Positions 42,354 through 50,343 of a stretch of 64,000 nucleotides of DNA are shown here, one piece after another. The stretch spans positions 1,464,417 to 1,528,416 of the forward strand of contig NZ_CP136051.1 in assembly GCF_032999765.1 (NCBI RefSeq). Direction: 5' to 3'. This DNA is from Imperialibacter roseus (GTDB lineage: Bacteria; Bacteroidota; Bacteroidia; Cytophagales; Cyclobacteriaceae). A program made the position numbers and the translations under genes. Every line of letters begins with the position of its first letter. Position 1 is the stretch's first letter. The notes beneath the pieces are model-generated. The model made no database searches, was not told the DNA's origin, and saw only the letters and a list, made by a program, of their open reading frames with translations.

Positions 42354-45300
42354 TTAAAATGTTACACTAAGTCCACCCATGAATAGCTGGTTGGAAGGCA
42401 TCTCACCAGATCCCAAGTCATCAGCTCTTTCCGGATCAAATAACTTGAACTTAGACCAAACCATAGGGTTTTGAGCCGTTGCATAGATTCTCACATTGCT
42501 GAACCTCAGCTTTTCAAGCACGCTTGATGGCAATCTGTAACCTAGTGTGATGTTTCTAAGCTTCACATAGCCTCCATCTCTGTACCTAAGCGTGCTACCG
42601 TTGGTAATACCTTCCTGATTTTTGTTAGGTCTTGGGTAGTCGTTGGTAGGGTTATCAATGGTCCAGTAATCAACTTTCAGGTTGTTGTAACGGGCCTGCA
42701 TACTTGCCTGGCCCTGGCAAAACTGACAGTCGATCATAAAGCCAAGGCGATAGTAGAAAAAGAATGACAGGTCAAAACCTTTAAAGCTTAAAGTGTTGGT
42801 TAATCCACCGTAGGCAGCCGGTACGTCGTTACCAAGTATCTTACGGTCATCCGGGGTGAACTTACCATCACCATCCTGGTCTTTTATCTTGATCTCGCCA
42901 GGTACAGCACCCATAAACGCAGCAGCCTCATCTTTTTCAGATACCTGCCAGATGCCTATTTTCTCATAGTCATAGAATGTACGAATAGGCTGTCCGATGA
43001 ACCAACCACTACCTACGTCGTCTATCTTATTGCCATCTGCGTCTCTTTGGGCAAGGTCAACAATTTTCTCCGAGTAGTGGCCCATATTGAAGTCAGCATT
43101 CCACTTCAGTCCATTTGACATGTCGAGGATGGTAGCTCCCAAAGTGATTTCATACCCATTGGTTTCCGTTCCACCAATATTCTGAAGAATAGAGGTGTAA
43201 CCAGATGTAGGAGGTAGTGCTCTTCTTAGAAGCAATGAAACGCCAGTTGAAGTGTGGTAGTAATCAAATGTACCCGTCAACCTGTTGTTGAAGAGTCCAA
43301 AATCGAAACCTACGTCGGTAGTTGCTGAGTATTCCCAGCTCAGATCCGGGTTAGGGATGCCGCCAAGTGCAAATCCTCTTGCATCGGCCTCGTTCCAGCT
43401 ATATACCGACTGGTTGAGCGCACCCTGTGTCTGGTAGGGTGATACTGCTGTGTTTCCTACTTTTCCGTAGGAAGCCCTTAGCTTCAAATCACTGATAAGG
43501 TTAACCCCAGAAAGGAACGCCTCATCTTTCATTCTCCATCCTACTGATATACCAGGGAAAGCATTCCACTTGTTACCTTCAGCCAAACGAGAAGAACCAT
43601 CCCAACGCATACTCGCCTGGAAAAGGTATTTGCCTTTGAATGAGTAGTTCACTCTTCCCATGTAAGAAAGTAGTCTGTAACTCTCAAGACGTGAGCCATA
43701 GTCGGAGATAGTACCCAGACCGAGGTTGTACCATTGCGCTGTTTCGTAGGGTAGATTGATCGCAACCAAACCTGATCTTGTTGAATCTTGCTGTGCAGAG
43801 CTTTGTAGCGCTGTCAAACCAAGGCTATGATCTCCGAATGATTTATTGTAGGTCAGCAGGTTTTCCTGAGTATAACCAAAGCTCTGTTGGTTGAAAAGTC
43901 CTGCAGCAGGTGTACCGTTTTTACGGGCCTGAGTGAATTGACCTTCGAAGCGGCCTCTTTCCCAAGCCTGGTAATCCTGACCAATCAGGAACTTGTACTT
44001 CAGTCCATCTAAAATTTGTACTTCCGCATACACAGATGAGAACAGCCTGTTGATTGTTCTTTCGTCAATGTATTTACCAGGTACCAATTCATTCAAAGGG
44101 TTGGTACGGATACCATCTGAAATAGGAAGGAAGATGAGATTCCCTTCATCATCGTAAGGCATTCCAAGTGGAGTTTGGTTAACCGCCTCAGAAATAGTTG
44201 CTCCTGAACCCCAGTTTTGAACTGAATGCGAATACAGCGTAGACATGCCTACTTTGAATATTTTGTTGATTTGATGGTCAACATTCACACGTGCGGTATA
44301 TCTTCCGAAGTCGGTTCCTTCAACTAAACCATTTTCCTTGAAGTAGCTAAGAGACAAACTTACCTGTGTTTTCTCGGTACCACCGTTCACACTGATTTGT
44401 TGGTTCATTTGAGAACCGTTTTGGTAGATCAAGTCTTGCCAATCGGTAGATCGACCTGTTTGTGCCGAAAGCAACTCAACCGGGTCAACGAACACTGCAT
44501 CGTCAGCCGGAATTGAAGAGCCGGCATCGCCCCAGGCACCTCTGCCAGATGCACCATTGGCATCTACTCTGTTGGCTTCACGCTTCAAGTCGGCAAATTC
44601 AGCACCATTCATCATAGGGATGGTTTTGAAAGGAGTAGTTGCAGCGTAAGTGCTGGTGTAGGTAACCGAAGTTTTACCAGGCTTGCCTCTTTTGGTAGTA
44701 ATAAGAATTACACCGTTAGAGCCTCTTGATCCATAAATGGCTGTTGCAGCTGCATCTTTCAGCACTTCCATAGACTCGATGTCTGAGGGGTTAAAGTCCT
44801 GAATGGAGTTAGTGCCAGAAGTCATCGGTATACCGTCCACTACGAAGAGTGGGTCGTTTGTAGCAGTCAGTGATCTTCTACCACGAATGGTGATTTTCGG
44901 CCCCTGGCCTGGACGGCCACCATTTGCCAGAACGTCAACGCCAGCTATTTGGCCTTTCATGGCTTCCATTGCGTTACCTGTGGGTATTCTGGTAAGCGCT
45001 TCGCCATCAATAGAAGCGATAGATGCTGTTACGTCCCGCTTATCCTGGGTTCCGTATCCAACCACCACAACTTCGCTGAGGGATCTGACATCCACTTCCA
45101 TCCCAACACTTATTTGAGACTGGGAGCCGACGGTCACTTCTGTGGTAGAAAAGCCGATGGCACTAAACACCAAAACGGCGTCTCTTGAAGGAACTCTTAA
45201 CGAGTATTTCCCATCAATATCTGTCACTGTTCCCGTGGTTGTTCCTTTCACAATCACGTTGACACCAGGTAGAGCCGAGCCATCTTCTACAGATGTGATC

Positions 45301-45419
45301 GTACCTGATACCGTCGAATCCTGCCTGGCAATCGCCTGGCCGGAGCAAATCACAACAAGTGCCAATCCTACCGGAAAGCACCACAGGACTCGCTTACATT
45401 TTGATAAAATTTCATTCAT
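42354..45419 (-). CDS. SusC/RagA-family TonB-linked outer membrane protein
   Basis: The 1021-aa protein has a signal peptide (ending GQAIARQ), a CarboxypepD_reg-like domain (about residues 36-115, GSALPGVNVIVKGTTTGTVT) and the TonB-box-region motif SEVVVVGYGTQDKRDVTAS. A plug domain with IRGRRSLTATNDPLFVVDGIP and GSRGSNGVILITTKRGK follows, then a long beta-barrel ending in GGLSVTF. It imports large oligomers through the outer membrane in a TonB-dependent way together with SusD. There is no N-terminal STN domain, so direct signalling to an anti-sigma factor is not expected. Confidence 0.96.
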   Translation of the reverse strand: MNEILSKCKRVLWCFPVGLALVVICSGQAIARQDSTVSGTITSVEDGSALPGVNVIVKGTTTGTVTDIDGKYSLRVPSRDAVLVFSAIGFSTTEVTVGSQSQISVGMEVDVRSLSEVVVVGYGTQDKRDVTASIASIDGEALTRIPTGNAMEAMKGQIAGVDVLANGGRPGQGPKITIRGRRSLTATNDPLFVVDGIPMTSGTNSIQDFNPSDIESMEVLKDAAATAIYGSRGSNGVILITTKRGKPGKTSVTYTSTYAATTPFKTIPMMNGAEFADLKREANRVDANGASGRGAWGDAGSSIPADDAVFVDPVELLSAQTGRSTDWQDLIYQNGSQMNQQISVNGGTEKTQVSLSLSYFKENGLVEGTDFGRYTARVNVDHQINKIFKVGMSTLYSHSVQNWGSGATISEAVNQTPLGMPYDDEGNLIFLPISDGIRTNPLNELVPGKYIDERTINRLFSSVYAEVQILDGLKYKFLIGQDYQAWERGRFEGQFTQARKNGTPAAGLFNQQSFGYTQENLLTYNKSFGDHSLGLTALQSSAQQDSTRSGLVAINLPYETAQWYNLGLGTISDYGSRLESYRLLSYMGRVNYSFKGKYLFQASMRWDGSSRLAEGNKWNAFPGISVGWRMKDEAFLSGVNLISDLKLRASYGKVGNTAVSPYQTQGALNQSVYSWNEADARGFALGGIPNPDLSWEYSATTDVGFDFGLFNNRLTGTFDYYHTSTGVSLLLRRALPPTSGYTSILQNIGGTETNGYEITLGATILDMSNGLKWNADFNMGHYSEKIVDLAQRDADGNKIDDVGSGWFIGQPIRTFYDYEKIGIWQVSEKDEAAAFMGAVPGEIKIKDQDGDGKFTPDDRKILGNDVPAAYGGLTNTLSFKGFDLSFFFYYRLGFMIDCQFCQGQASMQARYNNLKVDYWTIDNPTNDYPRPNKNQEGITNGSTLRYRDGGYVKLRNITLGYRLPSSVLEKLRFSNVRIYATAQNPMVWSKFKLFDPERADDLGSGEMPSNQLFMGGLSVTF

Positions 45420-45597
45420 AGTAAGTAGGGTTTATAAATAATGTAATGAATTTAATTTGTTTAGACCCAACGCCTTTATCGCCAGTATGGCTTTGAGGCA
45501 CTTAGTAAGTTACTAAAATCGAGCTACTTTTCTTTTGTTTTGGCGACATATAAATACTCTTCTTTATCCTGGAAGACAGTTTAATGGTGAAAAAAAA

Positions 45598-46188
45598 TTA
45601 TACTATTGATTTCCTTAATGACTTTAAAGCACGGCTCATTTGTGTTTCAATGGTTTTAACGCTGAGATGAAGCCTATCGGCAATCTCAACGTAGCGCAGG
45701 CCCTGGTCACGACTTAGCTGAAACACCAGGCGACACTGTTTAGGCAACCTGGCTACAGCGTTATCTATACTTTCCTGCAATTCAGCATATTCCGACCGTT
45801 TCTGCGGGTCGAAGTGATCGCAGGGAATAGCCAATTCGTTCTCGATATTTGTGAAGCTGTATTTCTTCTCCTTTCTAAGGTAATCGAAAGAGATATTTCT
45901 GACCGCTGTATAAAGATATGACTTGGGGGAGCTGGAAATGACAATCACATTTCGATTGATCCAGATTTTAAGGAAAACTTCGCTTACTAATTCTTCAGCG
46001 ACTTCATTATTTTCAACCAATTTCTCGCAGAAGCTGCGAAGCGGATGATAGCCAACAACGAATAATTTTTCAAACGCCTGAGAGTCGTCATCACGTAGCA
46101 CTCTCCAGAGCAAACAGTCTATACTGTCAACAGATTTTGACGGAGCCAATTTTGTCCCGGTAATTGAAGCTCTTTTGGTTATAAGCAT
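45598..46188 (-). CDS. RNA polymerase ECF sigma factor
   Basis: The 196-aa protein is a small sigma-70 ECF factor of the Bacteroidetes type. Region 2 (about residues 30-95) has FEKLFVVGYHPLRSFCEKLV and ELVSEVFLKIWINR; region 4 (about 135-190) has LPKQCRLVFQLSRDQGLRY and VEIADRLHLSVKTIETQMSR. Such factors usually sit next to a FecR anti-sigma gene and a SusC with STN domain. Here no FecR gene is seen and the SusC lacks STN. It ends 178 nt before the SusC start on the same strand, so it may still drive that operon. Confidence 0.93.
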   Translation of the reverse strand: MLITKRASITGTKLAPSKSVDSIDCLLWRVLRDDDSQAFEKLFVVGYHPLRSFCEKLVENNEVAEELVSEVFLKIWINRNVIVISSSPKSYLYTAVRNISFDYLRKEKKYSFTNIENELAIPCDHFDPQKRSEYAELQESIDNAVARLPKQCRLVFQLSRDQGLRYVEIADRLHLSVKTIETQMSRALKSLRKSIV

Positions 46189-46274
46189 TGTTTAAGTAGG
46201 TAGTCGATTTCAATCGATTGAAATAAATTTACTCTCAAAATCTGAACAAAACAGATTTGAGAATTTTTTTTTAA

Positions 46275-46300
46275 CGGTATCTGTCCCGGGAACGGTACCG
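46275..46300. promoter_or_regulatory. Candidate LacI-family operator in divergent promoter region
   Basis: A 26-nt imperfect palindrome, arms CGGTA and TACCG around a central CCCGGG (also containing CGGTACCG), lies between the divergent ECF sigma and LacI-type genes. LacI-family operators are often palindromes with a central CG pair, so this is a fitting autoregulation site. Just downstream, TAGCTTTA (46311-46318) resembles the Bacteroidetes -7 box TAnnTTTG. Both assignments are by eye. Confidence 0.45.
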
Positions 46301-46341
46301 AAATTTTTTTTAGCTTTACATTGAGCTATCAAAATCTAATA

Positions 46342-47358
46342 ATGAGCAAATCTGACTCTACCATCCGAGACATTGCACGCACACTGGGAATATCAAAATC
46401 TACCGTATCAAGGGCCTTGAACAACCACTATGATGTAAGCCAGGAGACAGCCAGGAAGGTGAAGGAATTGGCGCTTAAAATGGACTACCAACCTAATATA
46501 CTGGCACGGCAGTTAAAGCTTCAGCGGACCAATACCTTGGGGGTGATTATTCCGGAAACTATTAATCGTTTTTTCGCCAAGGCTGTAGGAGGGATTCAGG
46601 AGGTGGCTAACAGTGCCGGGTATAATGTGATGATTTGCCAGTCGAATGAAACGCTGACGCTTGAGCAGAATAATTTGCAAACCCTGATGTCGAGCAAGGT
46701 GGATGGATTGCTGGTATCGGTGTCAAGGCAAACAGACCGGAGCGACCATTTTCAGTATGCGATCAATAAGGACATACCGCTGGTTTTTTTCGACCGCATA
46801 TTAGAGGAGTTGGCGGTGTCTCAGGTATATTCCGATAATTTTGATATCAGTTTTCAGGGAACAGAGCACCTGATCCAACAAGGCTGTAAAAGAATTGCTT
46901 TTGTAGCTGGGCCATCACATCTTTTTAATAGCCGTAACAGGCTCAATGGCTACCTGGAGGCGCTCAAAGCTAACAATATCCCCGTGGTAGAGTCGCTTAT
47001 TGTGCAAGCCAACTACCAGGCTGGGCATGTGCAGCAGTACACCAGGTACCTGTTTGATGCAAAGGAGAAGCCAGATGGGATTTTTGCCATCAATGACATT
47101 TCGGCCCTCGAAATGATGCATATTTTAAAAATGAAGGGGTTACACATCCCCAGAGATGTGGCGGTGCTGGGCTTTAACAATGAAGTCATCTGCGATTTTG
47201 TAGAGCCAACCCTTAGCAGTATTGAGCATCCAGCCTTCGACATGGGAGTAGCAGCGACAAGAATTTTGTTAAAACAAATCTCATCCAAGGAGTTCACTCA
47301 GCAGAAAGAACTTATAAAAAGTCGGCTTGTTGTCCGTGAGTCGTCGAGGCGGTACTAG
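46342..47358 (+). CDS. LacI-family transcriptional regulator
   Basis: The ATG at 46342 is chosen over an upstream TTG because the protein then begins MSKSDSTIRDIARTLGIS, directly with the helix-turn-helix (STIRDIARTLGISKSTVSRA) and the hinge helix (NILARQLKLQ). A periplasmic-binding-protein-like sensor domain follows (about residues 60-335) with TLGVIIPETINRFFAKAV and IFAINDISALEMM. It should bind a sugar or sugar acid and repress or activate the adjacent ECF-SusCD genes or the hexuronate cluster. A palindromic operator candidate lies just upstream. Confidence 0.94.
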   Translation: MSKSDSTIRDIARTLGISKSTVSRALNNHYDVSQETARKVKELALKMDYQPNILARQLKLQRTNTLGVIIPETINRFFAKAVGGIQEVANSAGYNVMICQSNETLTLEQNNLQTLMSSKVDGLLVSVSRQTDRSDHFQYAINKDIPLVFFDRILEELAVSQVYSDNFDISFQGTEHLIQQGCKRIAFVAGPSHLFNSRNRLNGYLEALKANNIPVVESLIVQANYQAGHVQQYTRYLFDAKEKPDGIFAINDISALEMMHILKMKGLHIPRDVAVLGFNNEVICDFVEPTLSSIEHPAFDMGVAATRILLKQISSKEFTQQKELIKSRLVVRESSRRY

Positions 47359-47472
47359 CGGTTTTCTAAAAAACCCGATCGGTGGCGAGGATTCTCACCT
47401 AGTTGGAGGAAGTTTCCTTATATTGCTCTCACACCCTTTGCCAATTATTTTACCCGGAATCTTAAAGACCAA

Positions 47473-48336
47473 ATGAACATCAAATTGTCTCCTATTATAA
47501 GCGCCAAAGAACTTCAAGCTATCTATCAGAATGACAATCTGGTAATTGTGGATGCAAGCGGTGGCCCGAAAGCCAGAGAAAACTACAGTACGAAGCACCT
47601 TGACAGGGCTTTATTTGCTGACACTAATAAAGACCTTGCCAACGTAAAGCCCAATGCAGCAGAAGGGGGAAGGCACCCATTGCCTACGGCGGATCAATTT
47701 TCGCAGGCGCTGGGCCGGTTGGGGATCACGCCCGGGAGTCATGTGGTGGTGTATGACGACATGGGTGGTGCTAATGCAGCCGCTCGTTTGTGGTGGATGC
47801 TGAGGGCAATTGGACACTCCAAAGTTCAGGTGCTCGACGGAGGGCTTTTGGCAGCGGAGAAGGCCGGGCTGGTTACGTCGTCAAAAATGGAAATCCCCGG
47901 AAAAGTAGCTCCTTATCCGGTAGTCGAATGGAAATTGCCTCAGGCTGATATGCAGGAGGTGGAGAAGGTTGCCAAAGCAAAAGACCACATTGTTATCGAC
48001 GTTCGGGATGCCAAAAGGTATGCCGGTCTTACGGAGCCCATCGATTTGATCGCCGGACATATTCCCGGTGCTATCAATGTTCCCTTCAGTGACAACCTGA
48101 CCGGCGATGGTCTTTTTAAATCTCCCCAAGCGTTAAAAGACAAGTATCAGGCTGTATTTGGCAATACACCTGCCGACCAGGTAATTGTGCACTGCGGGTC
48201 GGGCGTTACTGCGTGCCACTTGTTGCTGGCCGCCGACTATGCTGGCCTTGATATTCCAAAACTGTATGTAGGCTCATGGAGCGAGTGGTCCAGGAATAAT
48301 AAGGAGATGGTGACAGCCGACACTGCCGGGCACTAG
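47473..48336 (+). CDS. Thiosulfate/3-mercaptopyruvate sulfurtransferase (two rhodanese domains)
   Basis: The 287-aa protein has two rhodanese domains. The first (about residues 10-130) is inactive-looking, with VVYDDMGGANAAARLWWMLR. The second (about 160-280) carries VIDVRDAKRYAGLTEPID and the active loop VIVHCGSGVTACHLLLAA. CGSGVTA is the usual loop of SseA/MST-type enzymes acting on 3-mercaptopyruvate. There is no signal peptide. It transfers sulfur to cyanide or thiols in the cytoplasm. It follows the LacI gene by 114 nt in the same direction but is probably independent. Confidence 0.94.
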   Translation: MNIKLSPIISAKELQAIYQNDNLVIVDASGGPKARENYSTKHLDRALFADTNKDLANVKPNAAEGGRHPLPTADQFSQALGRLGITPGSHVVVYDDMGGANAAARLWWMLRAIGHSKVQVLDGGLLAAEKAGLVTSSKMEIPGKVAPYPVVEWKLPQADMQEVEKVAKAKDHIVIDVRDAKRYAGLTEPIDLIAGHIPGAINVPFSDNLTGDGLFKSPQALKDKYQAVFGNTPADQVIVHCGSGVTACHLLLAADYAGLDIPKLYVGSWSEWSRNNKEMVTADTAGH

Positions 48337-48408
48337 CAGCGTAAAATGGATCGGACAGTTTTCTGAAGCCATTCGGCAGCTGTATTTTACGGAACGAACC
48401 TAACTTTT

Positions 48409-49767
48409 ATGGAAAAAGAGGAAACCCCCAAATGGCTTGAAGACCTCCAGCAAAGAAGCTGGGAACCGGAAGTGCTGCTTTCGGGTATAGTTCTTTTTGG
48501 CATGTTCAAGGTGCCTCCTTTGCTTGATAAGGTGCTGGTTTTTTTTAAGTCGCAGTTCTATAGCACTACAACTGACGTAGACAATCTGGTGGGCATATTC
48601 AAGCTTGGTATCTATTGGCTGATACTGGGGCTTATCCTTCATTTGATTTGCCGGGGTGTCTGGGTAGGGATGGTGGGTTTAAGCTATACTTTTCCTAACG
48701 GAGTGAGGGTAGAGGAACTTAAGTTTAAAAACCGATTTAAGACCAGAATCGAAAAAATCCCACCTTTTCAGCGGGTCATCATCAATCTGGAAAAGCTCTG
48801 CAGTTCTTTATTTTCCCTGTCATTTATGCTCTTCATGAGCATCGTGGGTGCTTATCTTTATTTTTTCACGTTGTTGGTTCTACCCTTTTTCATCGGAGTG
48901 ATGGTGCAGGGTAGTGTAAATTTCACCAACAGCTTTGTATTTGAGATTTACGTGGTTGTGGTGATGGTTATTGCCATATTGGGTTTAGTTGACTTTCTCA
49001 CGCTGGGGTTCTTTCGTCGGTTCACCTTGATCAGTAAAGTTTATTGGCCTATCCATGTGGCGATCAGTGCGCTCACGTTGGGTAAGTATTACAGACCCAT
49101 CTATTTCGCTTTTGTCAGTAACTCCAATAAATGGGTGCTCTTCCTGATCTTGACTTTATTTACTGTCTTGAGTCTATTTGGATTGGATGAGACCACGAGT
49201 GATGTCTACGACGGAAGCTCATTTTCACGCTTAAATTTTTGGCATGCCCGGGATCAAAGGCTAAGGGTGTATTCCGGTTACTACGAGGACCAGAATGAAG
49301 AACTTTTCTCCTATCAGGCGCAAATCCCCTCTGATATTATCGATGGAAACGTGCTCCGACTATTCATTCCCGCTGGCATAGCGAGGGAAGATTCGATTCG
49401 GGCGAATATCAACTATGATTCGCTGGTGGCGGCAAGCAAGGGCTTGACCAGGGATGCACGAGATATGCCTGCTATCCAGAATTTCTACCATATCTATATA
49501 GATGATAGCCTGTTGATCAATTACCCACTTTTTTATCACTACCGACTTCGGACCAGCCAACCGGGCTACCTGGCTTATATCGACATCTCTAGCCTGCCTA
49601 TGGGAATGCACAGGCTGGAGGTCGGTGGGCCACCCTCCATGTACAGGAATCGCTGGGCGTCCATTCCATTTTTCAGAGAACTGGATGCAAGTGAAAGGAA
49701 AAGCACTAGTCCCGCCCAGGAAGAAGATGATGGCTATTTTCAGGTGAAACCAGGGCTGCCCAGGTGA
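48409..49767 (+). CDS. Multi-pass membrane protein of unknown function
   Basis: The 452-aa protein has about six hydrophobic segments in its first 270 residues, including LGIYWLILGLILHLIC, SFMLFMSIVGAYLYFFTLLV, VVVVMVIAILGLVDFLTLG and KWVLFLILTLFTVLSLFG. A soluble C-terminal part (about 275-452) follows, with beta-like and Tyr-rich segments, predicted outside the cytoplasm. I do not recognise a family motif. It begins 72 nt after the sulfurtransferase gene. No regulatory signal is evident. Confidence 0.82.
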   Translation: MEKEETPKWLEDLQQRSWEPEVLLSGIVLFGMFKVPPLLDKVLVFFKSQFYSTTTDVDNLVGIFKLGIYWLILGLILHLICRGVWVGMVGLSYTFPNGVRVEELKFKNRFKTRIEKIPPFQRVIINLEKLCSSLFSLSFMLFMSIVGAYLYFFTLLVLPFFIGVMVQGSVNFTNSFVFEIYVVVVMVIAILGLVDFLTLGFFRRFTLISKVYWPIHVAISALTLGKYYRPIYFAFVSNSNKWVLFLILTLFTVLSLFGLDETTSDVYDGSSFSRLNFWHARDQRLRVYSGYYEDQNEELFSYQAQIPSDIIDGNVLRLFIPAGIAREDSIRANINYDSLVAASKGLTRDARDMPAIQNFYHIYIDDSLLINYPLFYHYRLRTSQPGYLAYIDISSLPMGMHRLEVGGPPSMYRNRWASIPFFRELDASERKSTSPAQEEDDGYFQVKPGLPR

Positions 49768-49921
49768 AGCCGGCGGATATAGCTATGTTTCCAAAGTAAA
49801 GCTGCCTAATATTGCACTATTTATTAGTCTGTAAAGTAACAAAAACTTATCACGAATAATTTTTGGAGATATTTTTGCTATGAGTGATGTATTACTATTA
49901 CGCTACTCTAACACTTACAAC

Positions 49922-50332
49922 ATGAGAAATATTCTGTTTGTTGCTGCATTTTGTCTTTTGAGTCAATTTGCAAATGCCCAGTTCGGGGCCAGCATTCACC
50001 AGTCCAACCTTCCTTTTGTGGGGATCAATTACCAATTCAAAGAGAGATTTTTGCCTGAGTTGAGGATTGGAACCGACAATTACTTTGACAACACCAGCCT
50101 GGAGCTGACGTTCAACTATATTTTCAAAAAAGATGAGAATGTTGATGTTTACACTGGACTTGGGGCGAGGGTACAGATACTGGATGGCATCGTTGTTCCG
50201 CTGGGAATGAATATATATCCTTTCACAAAGGATAATTTTGGCTTTCAAATGGAATTGGCAGCTATTGTCGGAAGCAGCGATCCTCTATTGAGGGGTAGCT
50301 GGGGAATCCGGTATCGGTTTGCAAAGGAGTAG
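49922..50332 (+). CDS. Small outer-membrane beta-barrel-like protein
   Basis: The start at 49922 gives a good signal peptide (MRNILFVAAFCLLSQFANAQ); the frame is open 14 codons further upstream without conserved sequence. The 136-aa product then has alternating strands ending in aromatic residues (ELTFNYIFKKDENV, LGARVQILDGIVVPLGMNIY) and finishes SWGIRYRFAKE, as in small outer-membrane barrels. The ligand is unknown. It converges with the GH106-like gene, the stop codons being 11 nt apart. Confidence 0.8.
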   Translation: MRNILFVAAFCLLSQFANAQFGASIHQSNLPFVGINYQFKERFLPELRIGTDNYFDNTSLELTFNYIFKKDENVDVYTGLGARVQILDGIVVPLGMNIYPFTKDNFGFQMELAAIVGSSDPLLRGSWGIRYRFAKE

Positions 50333-50343
50333 ACAACGACTTC

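Noticed and set aside
46321-46341. TTG start for the LacI regulator, 7 codons upstream
   Set aside because: The ATG at 46342 starts directly at the helix-turn-helix as in other LacI proteins; the extra residues lie next to the -7 box and are not conserved.
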